The notes: generated by a model not told the origin, from the sequence alone. 64,000 nucleotides of DNA from Clostridia bacterium (GCA_017404545.1 JAFRCC010000005.1:70227-134226); one strand, 5' to 3'. Counted from the first letter of the stretch, positions 53,801-63,536 are shown. Numbers and translations: made by a program.

Positions 53801-56800
53801 AGCTGTACAGGTTTTAACAAATAACGAGGATAGTGTAGAAGGTAAGATTAAGATAAAGAGAAAAGATAGCTCTGGCAAAGAAATTTGGCTAGAATATATA
53901 GATGAAGGATCTTTCGATAGTATGATTCAGTCGAATAATTCAAATGTTATGAACTACTATACCTTGAAAAAAGGTGCATCAACAACTAATAATAGTGCCG
54001 GCAGTACAACTAGTGGTACAACAGGAAGTGCAACGTTAACTGGAAGTGATGCAAAGGAGCAAATTTGGAATTTTTTAATTGATAGTGGGCTTACAGAACA
54101 AGGTGCTGCTGGATTAATGGGAAATATAGAAGCAGAATCAGGATTTAACTCTATGTGTGTTGAAGATGATTGGGCTAGGTCCGACAGAATGGAATTTGAT
54201 ACAGAATATACAAGAAAAGTTGATAGTGGAGAGATTTCTGAGTCTACATTTGTAACTACAGGAGGAATTAATTCAGGAGATAAGGGGTATGGCCTTGTTC
54301 AGTGGACAACGCAAGATAGAAAGCAAAACTTATATAATTACGTTAAATCAAAGGGAACATCTATTGGCGATTTACAAACGCAACTAGAATTTTTAGTTCA
54401 AGAGCTCCAGACATCATATAGTGCTGTTTGGAATGTAATTACAACATCTAACGATATTAATGAGTGTAGCGATGTTGTACTTAAAAAATTTGAAATACCA
54501 AGAGATATTACTGGACAAACACCAAAAAGAAGACAAAATGCATCTAATATATATTCTACGTATATGGGAACAAGAACGCCTGGAAGTGGTAATAATACGG
54601 CTACGACAGGTTCAACCTCAACGAGTTTAAGCACAAATAACCAGAGCACAAGTAGTGTGGCAAACTCATCTGGAGCATCGAATACGATTGATGGAAATAA
54701 TTATCCGCTAGCATACTATGCAATGTGGCTAACACATGCTAGTTATAGCGGATGGGGAACTGTTGCATACCATTATGGATACGCATCTTCAGATTATCGT
54801 ATGCCAGATAAAGATCATATAAAAATTGAAAATGTTGAAGGATATAAGAACGTTGGACCAGGAGTTTTAATTGATAGCTCTTGTATAGAGAGATTTAAGA
54901 AATATGGTGTTGATGTATCTAATATGGGAGTAGGAGATATATTAGACGCAGAAATCGTAATGAAAGTTTCAATGGATGAATTCTTTGAGAAAATAGAAAA
55001 AGTAAAATCTCAAGCACAAAGCCGCGGTGTTACACTTACAGATAATCAAGCTGCAGCACTAGGAAGCTGTATGTATAGTACAGGTAATATTAATAGTTTC
55101 TGGAAGCTATATGACCAGTATGGAAGTGTTGAAGAGGCTGCGGAGCATTATACACATACTAGTGGAAATTCAGATGTTAGTGAGAGATTTTATCAAGTAG
55201 ATAGATCAATTACAGATAGTGAACTTGAATCAATGAAATCTCAAAATACTGATTTAGCAAAATCAGCTTCAAGATATTTAATGTTCAAGTATGGAGATAT
55301 TAGATCACCAAGAGAGAACTTTAATCAAGCGGCAGAAGATTTGAAATCTGGTAAACTAAAACTTGGTGGTGTAAATGGAAGTGCTAGTTCTTCAAGTAAT
55401 GCTACTACAACTACTCAAATTACTACAACTTCTAATAACACTACAAGTGCAGCAGCTGCTGCACCATCACCAGAGATGGCTTTATATAAAGGTGACGGAT
55501 ATGACTTTAATAGATTTTGGATTATGACCATAAGCTACGAAGATTGGGATGTATATTCTTATCGTATGAATTTACCAGATAATGTAACATACGAAGGTGG
55601 ATATAATGTAAAGAAGAAGATTTCAGAAGATAGGCAAACTTATATTGTTGGTAGAGATGAGCAAGGAAATCCTGACGTTGGTATGGGAGTATGGCTTGGA
55701 AGTGGAAGCAGTAATTTTGAAAGATTTGAAAGCCACGGAATTTCTGGTAGTAGTTTGGTACAAGGTTTCTTAGTATCGTGTGACATCACAGACCAAGTTT
55801 CTCAAGAAGAATTATTGGATTGTGTTGAAAAAGCTAGAAAAGATGCACAGAAGAATGGTGTAACATTAAAGGAATATCAGTTACAGGCTGTTGCAGATGC
55901 ATATTATAACTATGGTTCAAATGCTAAATCTTGTAAGAGTTTCTGGACATTATATAAGCAATATGGTGAATCTGATGAACTTGCAAAACAATGTGGAATA
56001 TTTAATTATGTGCCAGAAAATACAACATATGAATCACTTCAAAGCCTAGGCCATGGAACTTCAAGAAAATCATCGAGATGGATGTTATTCAAATATGGTA
56101 AGTATATACCAAGACATAAAGCTTATTATGGAAATGAATTAGAGCTAAATATAGCAGGAGCTACAACAGCAACAGTATCGTTTGATAACTTCCTATTCCT
56201 TGGAGATTCAAGATATGTAGGAGTTAAGAGCGAACTTGAGGCACTTGGAAGCAATGTTTCTGTATGTGCAGTAAGTAGCTCTACAGCAAAAGATTGGAGT
56301 AGTATAATTGATAGTGGATCTGGAACAGTTTTAAGTACAAGTATAACATTGCCAGATTCTGCATCTGGAGTTTCTGTAATGCTAGGAGCAAATTCTGGAG
56401 CATATCAAATTCCTGAATTAAAAGAAGTAATGGAAAAATTACATACAAGATATCCTAGTGCCAAAATTTACTTTAACAGTGTATACCATTTAGGCTCTAA
56501 TTACACATATGCAAATGTTGATGATACAATAGCAGGATATGATAGAGTAAACGAAGAAATGAAAACATTCTGTAGTTCAAATAGCGATTGGGCTGTGTAT
56601 GTAGATATTACAAATGGTTTACATGATGAAAATGGATATTTAAAATATCCAGATGATGAAGGAATTCACTTAGTAGGTGAGGGTAAGACAATACTGGTTG
56701 ATAACATTAAAACAAATATTAAAGGTGCAGTAAGTGCTACAGCAGCATCAAGTGCAAATAGTGAGGCTAGTGAAGGAACTGCATCTTCAAGTACATATGT

Positions 56801-59180
56801 TATAGCTGTTGCAAGTTACGACAAAAAAACAGTAACAAGTGTAGATTCATACCAGTATGCATATACAAAAGTTATATCTACAAATAGTGGTACAACTGGA
56901 TATGGCTCTCAATTTTCAAGTACGCCTGCTGGAAGAACAACATCGAATACAACGTTAACATACAAAACAAGTTACATAGATTATCAGCCAGCTGTAAAAA
57001 ATCATACAATGTTTTTTGATTTCTTGTGGGCATTATTTATAACGACAGGAAATAAAGGATTTATCCAAGAAATGGCCCAAGAAGCGATGGATAGTAAACT
57101 TGAGATAACGGTGTATGAAGATACAAAAGTAACGCAAAATGTTTCAACATCAACGCTACAACCAAAAATACAATACATGAAAGATGGAAGTACAGCATAC
57201 GAAGATCACTACAATGGAACAAACACAACTACTACAACAAACACGATAGTATCATCTAAGGGATGTTTAACTTTAGCAAATGTATGGAACATGGAATACG
57301 AAAATAATGCAAAATCATATAGTGAATTTAAATCAAAATCAAAGGAAAAAGTTAGGGAGAAAATTGAAGATGATGATAATATAGTAAAGATACTAAGAAA
57401 AGGTAATAGAGCAGACAGATTATCCAAAGAGTATTACTTATTAGAAAGAATGTTAGGAGACAATGCTCGTGTATCACATATGATTGATATATTTAAGTAT
57501 TATGTAGGTATTGCGCTAAAAGTGCCAAAAGAAAAGCTTGGAATTTCAACAAGTAATATTATAGATACAAACCTATTCGATCTAAGCAATTCAGAAAATA
57601 CATCCACGGTGAAAGTATTGTTGTACACTAGATTAAATATTTCAGAGTCTGAGAAAGAAATGATGTATAAAGCAGTTGAGCAAATGACAGCAGGTTTCCC
57701 AGATGACGATAAAAATACACAAAGAAAGAAATATATAGCATCTGTTATACTAAATAGAGCATTATCATCAAAATTCCCAGATAGTGTTGCAGATGTATTG
57801 AATCAAACGGGTCAATTTCCAAATTATGATCCAACAGCTCAATCTGCTGAAGCAACCTATTCGGATAGTACAAAAGCTGCTGTTGACGCAGTAATTCAAG
57901 GTGGAGATTGTGCTAAGTATAGTGTATACTTTAATACTCCATCTGGAGCAGAAAAGTTAAAATGGGATACTAAATACCAAAAGACATTTAACGATGGTGA
58001 TGAATCTGATAGTTCATATACGTACTATACGGATGATGCAATAGTTAAAGAATTACAATCATTTGAAGTAAGTGTGGCAGCCGGAACTACAATGCCTTCA
58101 GATACTGCACAAAAAATAGTAGCTTGGGCTGAGGCACAAGTTGGTAAATCTTCATTCTATAACAGCTACCAGAGCAAATCGCAAGTATCAACAAACTATT
58201 GTGCAGCCTTTGTAGAATGTGCATACTACGAAGCAGGACTTGGATATTATGGAGGTAATGCTATGGATTTACCTCATCCAAATCAAATACAATTTAATGA
58301 TGATGGAACAGTAAATTATTCTAAGATACCAGTGGGGGCAATACTTGTATCTAAAGGCGTACCAGTAGATGGCGTAGAATACGGACATGTATGTTTATAT
58401 GTTGGTAATGGATATGTAATTGAAGCTGGAGGAAGTACAATTCAAAAGAAACCAGTAGATGATTCTTTTGGTGGAAAAGGTCACAATTGCGCACCTTTCG
58501 TAGGATGGGGATTTGCAGTTGAAGATCAAGATGCAGCATATCAACAATTAGTAATAAAAATTGGTGGAGGAAGCGTTGGAAATTATCCTGAGGGATGGAC
58601 ACAAAACGAGCCACAGGGAAGCGAAGTAAACGCAACTGGTGTTGAAGGTTATTATGTTGCAAACGGAAGGCAATATGCTGTGTATGCCCAAGGTTTTAAT
58701 GATGTTTGGGGAGGTATGCCTTATTCAATGCAAACTTTTGGATATTCTGCATGTGGAGCAACATCAGTTGCAATTATTGCAAGCGCAGTAGATCCAACTG
58801 CTACTCCAATTGAAACGGCACAAGCTATATATAGTGGTTTAGGATTAACGTATGGAAGTAGAACCACAGCTGTTACATCTCACGAAGGTTTATCAAAAGG
58901 TTTGGACGCTTATGGTATAAAACATGAGTGGAGGTATAATGCAAGTACACAAGATGTTATTGCACATTTACAAAGTGGCAATCCAGTTATTGTAAATGTA
59001 CATAGTACAATAGGAAATAACTACTATAGTGGACATTATGTAACGCTATTAGGAATAAATGCTCAGGGAGAAATTCTACTAGGAGATCCAGCAGGTGGTG
59101 GAAATAACTCAGGATATTTCGATCAATCTAAGATTTTTCCACTACCAGAGCATGGAATATGTTTCATATATTATGACTAA
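50898..59180 (+). CDS. Giant multi-domain cell-wall hydrolase of the type IV system
   Basis: A 2760-residue protein, far larger than the VirB1/TcpG-type lysins of known systems. Approximate layout: 1-215 cytoplasmic Lys/Ala/Gly-rich region; 218-243 membrane helix; 395-525 glucosaminidase-like (AARTESGCGTGW); 550-740 lysozyme-like 1; 798-955 NlpC/P60-like (DCSCYVSMAL, GHTQIFYG); 1050-1225 phage-tail-lysozyme-like (LMGNIEAESGF, YGLVQWT); 1268-1471 lysozyme-like 2; 1534-1741 lysozyme-like 3; 1761-1945 SGNH esterase-like (FLGDSRYVG, EGIHLV); 2245-2365 SleB-like hydrolase; 2402-2541 NlpC/CHAP-like (NYCAAFVE, GHVCLYVG); 2582-2760 C39-like peptidase (YSACGATS, GHYVTLLGIN). Ser/Thr/Asn linkers join them. 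ATG 50898 is taken since AAAGGAGG stands 8 nt upstream. It could open all three bond types of peptidoglycan during apparatus assembly. Domain calls are by eye. Confidence 0.85.
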   Translation: MEEDENRGQVSQESMEDSAQSTMDAIQTGANAIDDATSGIREKGKKYLGDKLKSTKMGKKVEKAKAKARAVADEAEKGTKKVVKGATTLGTGAALSGLGTATHAAGASMSAAGQAITASTLGIGAAIGETMDAMGKGMQKAGQSMVKGGNKLMKKGTETMKKGTEQIAKAPMAEPGKSSSSDGADGPIPKPKIPGISGTVKKNGKKTAKKVKKFIKEHPYIALGILVVIILLAFIIFMVLGVSSTVNRGKYVEGDLSNVPYVVNQLAVQNIEVFSDGSGGYTYGFVDENGNPRTFDETVDNILEILKKNESSALSDMGTTDDERKEFLKLLIKAEVATQYPDLTVEGTGTYSDFSTASGITVQTTGKDFVVATDAANAANVLDEAGLTAAVTNSDLGEQAKQNVLGVVPDLVRLQDQYKVNAVFLIAAARTESGCGTGWDLIDPSTYNWLSVKGSENGGYVDRNGTSWNKFSSYAEATESWFKLITGSDYYFKAGKYTVKEIAPTYCNTEWGETVCRYMEEFYGYAGASSDREIAAVSNTTVAASPSQSQSSIAQWGWVIQNEDINAYYYEHGYGNITYDSPYVNGYITQDGKNYIVVSNSTGWYIGQGVQLYSGGAWNDFNINLLKNHGVDTSNIQVGSTIDANVVDLVSQEIFEYKKNEIKSQSMAKGLSLTENQIVALVDISYLNGNVDAQLNNIATYGADSEELANTSGFAACNENDTPTSREQATWKLFHYGKYEARSGNPYDPSYFGGSPADSEASTNSNSASSGNASSGTSNSGIAQAGGVDANGVTITSGGNIDFLNYAIDCHALVREEEFYYGQGRSLPVTRNDRLGYIDCSCYVSMALDAYGLNDWSSYPHQLTASGGSLVAYAREKNFDFIYEGSASSINEIPDIQSGDIVLMPGHTQIFYGYTSSGESVWLNCGSTDSILKQEGDEHGWYATPITYVIRVPGGSGNGYSGNRYSRKAVQVLTNNEDSVEGKIKIKRKDSSGKEIWLEYIDEGSFDSMIQSNNSNVMNYYTLKKGASTTNNSAGSTTSGTTGSATLTGSDAKEQIWNFLIDSGLTEQGAAGLMGNIEAESGFNSMCVEDDWARSDRMEFDTEYTRKVDSGEISESTFVTTGGINSGDKGYGLVQWTTQDRKQNLYNYVKSKGTSIGDLQTQLEFLVQELQTSYSAVWNVITTSNDINECSDVVLKKFEIPRDITGQTPKRRQNASNIYSTYMGTRTPGSGNNTATTGSTSTSLSTNNQSTSSVANSSGASNTIDGNNYPLAYYAMWLTHASYSGWGTVAYHYGYASSDYRMPDKDHIKIENVEGYKNVGPGVLIDSSCIERFKKYGVDVSNMGVGDILDAEIVMKVSMDEFFEKIEKVKSQAQSRGVTLTDNQAAALGSCMYSTGNINSFWKLYDQYGSVEEAAEHYTHTSGNSDVSERFYQVDRSITDSELESMKSQNTDLAKSASRYLMFKYGDIRSPRENFNQAAEDLKSGKLKLGGVNGSASSSSNATTTTQITTTSNNTTSAAAAAPSPEMALYKGDGYDFNRFWIMTISYEDWDVYSYRMNLPDNVTYEGGYNVKKKISEDRQTYIVGRDEQGNPDVGMGVWLGSGSSNFERFESHGISGSSLVQGFLVSCDITDQVSQEELLDCVEKARKDAQKNGVTLKEYQLQAVADAYYNYGSNAKSCKSFWTLYKQYGESDELAKQCGIFNYVPENTTYESLQSLGHGTSRKSSRWMLFKYGKYIPRHKAYYGNELELNIAGATTATVSFDNFLFLGDSRYVGVKSELEALGSNVSVCAVSSSTAKDWSSIIDSGSGTVLSTSITLPDSASGVSVMLGANSGAYQIPELKEVMEKLHTRYPSAKIYFNSVYHLGSNYTYANVDDTIAGYDRVNEEMKTFCSSNSDWAVYVDITNGLHDENGYLKYPDDEGIHLVGEGKTILVDNIKTNIKGAVSATAASSANSEASEGTASSSTYVIAVASYDKKTVTSVDSYQYAYTKVISTNSGTTGYGSQFSSTPAGRTTSNTTLTYKTSYIDYQPAVKNHTMFFDFLWALFITTGNKGFIQEMAQEAMDSKLEITVYEDTKVTQNVSTSTLQPKIQYMKDGSTAYEDHYNGTNTTTTTNTIVSSKGCLTLANVWNMEYENNAKSYSEFKSKSKEKVREKIEDDDNIVKILRKGNRADRLSKEYYLLERMLGDNARVSHMIDIFKYYVGIALKVPKEKLGISTSNIIDTNLFDLSNSENTSTVKVLLYTRLNISESEKEMMYKAVEQMTAGFPDDDKNTQRKKYIASVILNRALSSKFPDSVADVLNQTGQFPNYDPTAQSAEATYSDSTKAAVDAVIQGGDCAKYSVYFNTPSGAEKLKWDTKYQKTFNDGDESDSSYTYYTDDAIVKELQSFEVSVAAGTTMPSDTAQKIVAWAEAQVGKSSFYNSYQSKSQVSTNYCAAFVECAYYEAGLGYYGGNAMDLPHPNQIQFNDDGTVNYSKIPVGAILVSKGVPVDGVEYGHVCLYVGNGYVIEAGGSTIQKKPVDDSFGGKGHNCAPFVGWGFAVEDQDAAYQQLVIKIGGGSVGNYPEGWTQNEPQGSEVNATGVEGYYVANGRQYAVYAQGFNDVWGGMPYSMQTFGYSACGATSVAIIASAVDPTATPIETAQAIYSGLGLTYGSRTTAVTSHEGLSKGLDAYGIKHEWRYNASTQDVIAHLQSGNPVIVNVHSTIGNNYYSGHYVTLLGINAQGEILLGDPAGGGNNSGYFDQSKIFPLPEHGICFIYYD

Positions 59181-59195
59181 AAAGGGGGTTTTATT

Positions 59196-60569
59196 ATGAG
59201 GAATAGTAAAAAGAAAATAATACTTGCTATAATAATATTATTAGTTGCAGTTGTTATTATCTTGATTGTTGGAAAAAAGAAAAAAGAGCAACCTTATAAT
59301 GAAACTCCTGTAGATATATATGGAGAATATCAAAAGAATAGAGAAACAGAAGGAAAATCTGCAAAAGATGAGGTCGCACGTGAGGAAGATAATATGAATG
59401 AATATATGACAGTGCAAAGTATTGTAAGCAAGTTCAATAGAAATGTATTGTATTTGAATGCTACAGCAGAAGATTTAGATTTAATTGTTACGAAAAATCA
59501 AGAAGCAAATGTACTTGCTAAATATAAGCAAGAAGGTACAGACTTTATAAAAAATGTTTTAGCTCCAAATTACAAAACCAAATATTCTGTGGATGACAAA
59601 TACATAAACAATATGTTAGCAAATTATTCAAAGTTGAATTACGTTATAACAGATATGTATGTTATTGAAGATTCGGAATATATAAATACATATTTTGTAT
59701 ATGGATTATATGGAGAAACAGAATTTAACTTTATAATAGTACTAGATAGGTATAATAACACATACCAAATATATTTAAACAATTATTTTAAAGAGCAAGG
59801 ATATTCAAAATCTAATATTAATTCAATGAAAACATTGAATATTTCTAGTATAGAAAACAATGGCAGCAATACATTCCAATACAGAAATATTGAAAGAGAG
59901 CAAGTTGCTCAAATATATTATGATGAATACCTAGATATTATAAAAAATAATAAAAAAATTGCATACAATATGCTCGATTCTGAATACAAAAAAGCAAGAT
60001 TTGATACGATTGAAAAGTTTAATGATTATGTGAAAAATCTTCCTACTGGAAATAAAGCCAGAATGGCATCGTATACAATAACTCAAGGTGATGGATACGA
60101 TGAGTATTTGTGCAAAGATGCGCTGGGTAATAACTTTATTTTTAAAGTTACTGGCGCAATGAAATATTCGGTAATATTAGATACATACACAACTAATGTT
60201 TTAGCATATGAAAATGAGTATAAAAATGCAAGCGCTGAGAAGAAAGTGAAACTTAGTTTTAATAGATTCTTTGAATGCATAAACAATAAAGATTACGAAA
60301 GAGCATATGGTTATTTAAATAAAACATTTAGAGAAAATGAATTTCCAACACTGGATGAATTTAAACAGTATGTTGAGTCAAATTGGTTTAATGTAAACAG
60401 CTTTACTTATCAATCTATGGAAGTAAGCGTAAACGAAACATATAGTGTATATGGAACGATTCATGATTATGAATTAGAAGGTAGTTATGATGCAGGATTC
60501 TTAAATAAAACATTCTATATTAAATTGGGTTCAGACTATAATAACTTTGAAGTTTCATTTGGAAAATAA
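59196..60569 (+). CDS. Membrane-anchored protein with two VirB8-like repeats
   Basis: The 457-residue product has an N-terminal membrane helix (about residues 8-24). Two copies of an NTF2-like unit follow in the C-terminal half, one around residues 245-285 (YDEYLDIIKNNKKIAYNMLD) and one around 350-395 (FNRFFECINNKDYERAYGYL, then a segment with FPTLDEFKQYV). The same unit occurs in the protein at 49854. This architecture is like TcpC/VirB8 scaffolds of Gram-positive secretion. It begins 15 nt after the hydrolase gene with AAAGGGGG upstream. Confidence 0.72.
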   Translation: MRNSKKKIILAIIILLVAVVIILIVGKKKKEQPYNETPVDIYGEYQKNRETEGKSAKDEVAREEDNMNEYMTVQSIVSKFNRNVLYLNATAEDLDLIVTKNQEANVLAKYKQEGTDFIKNVLAPNYKTKYSVDDKYINNMLANYSKLNYVITDMYVIEDSEYINTYFVYGLYGETEFNFIIVLDRYNNTYQIYLNNYFKEQGYSKSNINSMKTLNISSIENNGSNTFQYRNIEREQVAQIYYDEYLDIIKNNKKIAYNMLDSEYKKARFDTIEKFNDYVKNLPTGNKARMASYTITQGDGYDEYLCKDALGNNFIFKVTGAMKYSVILDTYTTNVLAYENEYKNASAEKKVKLSFNRFFECINNKDYERAYGYLNKTFRENEFPTLDEFKQYVESNWFNVNSFTYQSMEVSVNETYSVYGTIHDYELEGSYDAGFLNKTFYIKLGSDYNNFEVSFGK

Positions 60570-60595
60570 TATTTACTTAAAGGGGAGGATGTATT

Positions 60596-62101
60596 ATGGA
60601 AAATAAAACGAATACAACGGATAGAATTGTACAAACTGTTCAACAAGAGCTAACAGAAAGATACGATGTAGAAGAAGATATTAGGGAATTGATATTGTCT
60701 ATGCAAGAGTATAAATCATTACCTATAACAACTCCAAATTCTGAGCACGAAGTTAGTTTAGTTCTAGAAGACGTTGTTCTAATTACAAAGGAAAAAACTT
60801 TGAGAAATGGTGAGAAAATTCCAGTATATGAGCTTTTCGGTGAAAATGGAATTAAAATACTAGAAACTCAAGATGATGGAATGATGAAATTTGATAAAGA
60901 AATATTTGATGACCTAATTAAGAGCAAAATAAAGGCTATTGAAGATGCTGGTTATGAAGTTGCTGGCGTAAATACTATGGATGAAAGTGGAAAAATTGAA
61001 TCTTTCTTTGAACTAATAAATGGGAAAGTAACAGCAATTAATAAACATCAGAAAGAGCGTATAGATAATGCAGAAGATAGAGCTAGCGTTATGGAAGATA
61101 TAAATGGAGAAACATCTGATCCAGACATTGAAACAAGCGAAATAAGTGATAATGAGCAGAGCATGCAAAATGAACAACAAGTTCAAGAACAAATGAGTAA
61201 AGATTTAGGCTTTTCAATATTCCAAATGACAAAAGTTGATGACCCAATATTTAGAATGAATAATCCTCAAACTAGAGGTAATGACTTGTATGTTGTTTAT
61301 ACTCATAGCGGAGAGGTTCAGTTTGTTACAGGCTCTGATGGACATTATGAAACGATGGAAGGTTTTAAAAATAGTGGAAGAGCCTCTGGAAGAACAACTA
61401 GAATATTAAATGACGAAGACTCTTTAGAAGATAACGAGATTAATACATATGGCGAAATATATCCAACTAACAGGGATGATATAAGGTATACGATAGAAAG
61501 GGGCCAATATGGCGAGATAAAACTTGTAGAGCAAGTAAGATATGAGGGAAATAAAATGTCTGAAACAGATAAATGGATATCTCGTGAGGTTGAAACATCA
61601 AATACAAATTATTTGGATAAGAACAGAGAAGGAGCAGAAAATAGCAAAAACATTACCGCTAGAACTTTCAACAGATCAAGTACTAATACAGATGCAAACA
61701 AGTATGGCAGTTATAATGGAAAAGGTGGATTATCTGAAGTTGGAAAAACTATGAAAAATAATAAGCCAACACGCACAAATATGGAGAGTTTGGCTGCAGA
61801 TGAAAACCAAAGATATGATGAAGCTAAAAAGATGGTAGTAGATGCTGCTAATAAAACCGGAGCATCATTAGATCCCGATACTGAGGCTGCTATAGATAAA
61901 AGAGTTCGAGATATTGTAGATTATATGAATGAACCATTTACAGAAGATATTGCTGAACAAGTGTTAATTGAAGTAAAAATGCAAATTGCAGAGCAAAAAA
62001 GGGCTAATACTCCAAAACCACCAGAAGAGGATGACTATGAGCAAGAAGAAGGTAGAAGTAGACTTGATGAAGAATTTCAAAGAAAAATGAATAAACGTTA
62101 G
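60596..62101 (+). CDS. Soluble protein of unknown function, end of type IV operon
   Basis: The 501-residue, highly charged product has no signal or membrane segment. Residues 1-150 look folded. A disordered Glu/Asp/Asn/Gln-rich stretch follows (about 150-205), then a second folded region (about 205-330) with RDDIRYTIERGQYGEIKLV. The C-terminal region is Lys/Glu-rich and helical. I do not recognise a family. As the last gene of the operon and a cytoplasmic protein it may be a substrate, substrate adaptor or regulator. GGGGAGG precedes the ATG. Confidence 0.72.
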   Translation: MENKTNTTDRIVQTVQQELTERYDVEEDIRELILSMQEYKSLPITTPNSEHEVSLVLEDVVLITKEKTLRNGEKIPVYELFGENGIKILETQDDGMMKFDKEIFDDLIKSKIKAIEDAGYEVAGVNTMDESGKIESFFELINGKVTAINKHQKERIDNAEDRASVMEDINGETSDPDIETSEISDNEQSMQNEQQVQEQMSKDLGFSIFQMTKVDDPIFRMNNPQTRGNDLYVVYTHSGEVQFVTGSDGHYETMEGFKNSGRASGRTTRILNDEDSLEDNEINTYGEIYPTNRDDIRYTIERGQYGEIKLVEQVRYEGNKMSETDKWISREVETSNTNYLDKNREGAENSKNITARTFNRSSTNTDANKYGSYNGKGGLSEVGKTMKNNKPTRTNMESLAADENQRYDEAKKMVVDAANKTGASLDPDTEAAIDKRVRDIVDYMNEPFTEDIAEQVLIEVKMQIAEQKRANTPKPPEEDDYEQEEGRSRLDEEFQRKMNKR

Positions 62102-62102
62102 T

Positions 62103-62145
62103 AAAAAGACCTATGATGATTTAATGATTGTCATAGGTCTTTTTT
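62103..62145 (+). terminator. Terminator of the type IV secretion operon
   Basis: A 14-bp stem (62103-62116 with 62131-62144) with a 14-nt loop ends in a T-run. Confidence 0.9.
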
Positions 62146-62177
62146 GTGCAAATGTTAATTGCTCGCTATTATTCCTC

Positions 62178-62207
62178 TTGAATATTTTTCCACAATAGTA
62201 TTATAAT
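62178..62207 (+). promoter_or_regulatory. Promoter of the M16 peptidase genes
   Basis: TTGAAT (62178-62183) and TATAAT (62202-62207) with 18-bp spacing, 33 nt before the start codon. Confidence 0.75.
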
Positions 62208-62240
62208 ATGATATGAAATTTGACAGTCTAGGAGGAAAAT

Positions 62241-63506
62241 ATGGATTACGAGAAAATAAAATTAAAGGATGGAGTTACCATTCATAAAATTAATACAACT
62301 AAGTTTAAAACAAATCTATTTGCTATATTTTTAACAACACCCCTTACTAGGGAAAATGTTACTAAAAATGCATTAATTAGCGCTGTGCTAAGAAGAGGTA
62401 CAGAAAATTATAAAAGTCAAAATATAATAGCCAAAGAGCTTGAAAATATGTATGGTGCAAGTTTTGATTGTGGCATAGATAAAAATGGTGATAATCAGGT
62501 ACTTAAATTCTATGTTGAATCTATAAATGATGATTTTTTACCAGAAAAATATAATTTGGCTGAAAAATCATTAAAATTACTTGTAGATGTTGTTACAAAC
62601 CCACTTGTTGAAAATAATGGTTTCAAAAAGGAATTTGTTGATGTTGAAAAAAATACTCTAAAACAAATAATTGAAGGGAAAATAGATAATAAAGGAAGAT
62701 ATGCATTAGATAGATGCTTTGAAGAGATGTATAAGGGTGAGCCATATGGTTTATATAAATATGGATACGTTGAAGATCTTGATAAAATAAACGAAGTAGA
62801 TTTGTATAATTATTACAAAGAGTTAATTTCAAATTGTAAAGTAGATGTGTTTATATCTGGATTTGATATGCCTAATTCAGGTGAGAATCAAATATTAGAC
62901 ATTTTTAAACCGAGAACTGCAAATTACAAAGTTATGACAAATTTATACATTGAAAATAAAATTGACGAGCCTAGAGAGGTCATCGAGAAAATGGATGTCA
63001 CTCAAGGTAAATTAATGATTGGAATGGACGTTTTAAAGCTAAAAAAAGAAAATAGGCCAGCTGCTTCTATGTATTCTGTTGTACTTGGAGGTGGTGCAAA
63101 TTCTAAGCTATTCCAGAATGTTAGAGAAAAGGCAAGTCTTGCGTATACGGCAGGTGCATCATATATTAAGGCAAAAAATAGTGTTTTAATTAGATGTGGA
63201 ATAGAAACAAAAAATTACAAGAAAGCTCTTGATTTAATAAAAGAGCAGCTTAATCAGATAAAAAATGGAGATTTTTCAGAAGATGATATAAATAGTGCAA
63301 AGCAGTTAATTCTTGCATCATATAAGAGCATTAAAGAAACACAAGATGGAGAAATAAATTATTATTTCTCACAAGAATTATCTGATGAATTTGTTAGTAT
63401 TGAGAAAAACATTCAAGATATAGAAGCTGTTAATAAGGAGCAAATTGTTGAAATTGCTGACAAAATTGCATTAAATACAATATACTTTTTAACAGATAAT
63501 AATTAA
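62241..63506 (+). CDS. M16-family peptidase-like protein (YmfF type)
   Basis: The 421-residue product has the two-domain M16 fold but no HxxEH zinc motif at the expected place (the region reads ALISAVLRRGTENY). It is therefore probably the inactive partner in a pair with the next gene. This matches the ymfF-ymfH pairs common in Firmicutes. The C-terminal part shows LGGGANSKLFQNVREKASLA, typical of the R/Y-containing M16 C-terminal domain. AGGAGG precedes the ATG. Confidence 0.87.
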   Translation: MDYEKIKLKDGVTIHKINTTKFKTNLFAIFLTTPLTRENVTKNALISAVLRRGTENYKSQNIIAKELENMYGASFDCGIDKNGDNQVLKFYVESINDDFLPEKYNLAEKSLKLLVDVVTNPLVENNGFKKEFVDVEKNTLKQIIEGKIDNKGRYALDRCFEEMYKGEPYGLYKYGYVEDLDKINEVDLYNYYKELISNCKVDVFISGFDMPNSGENQILDIFKPRTANYKVMTNLYIENKIDEPREVIEKMDVTQGKLMIGMDVLKLKKENRPAASMYSVVLGGGANSKLFQNVREKASLAYTAGASYIKAKNSVLIRCGIETKNYKKALDLIKEQLNQIKNGDFSEDDINSAKQLILASYKSIKETQDGEINYYFSQELSDEFVSIEKNIQDIEAVNKEQIVEIADKIALNTIYFLTDNN

Positions 63507-63536
63507 GAAATTTAGAAAGGATATATTAATAGATTT

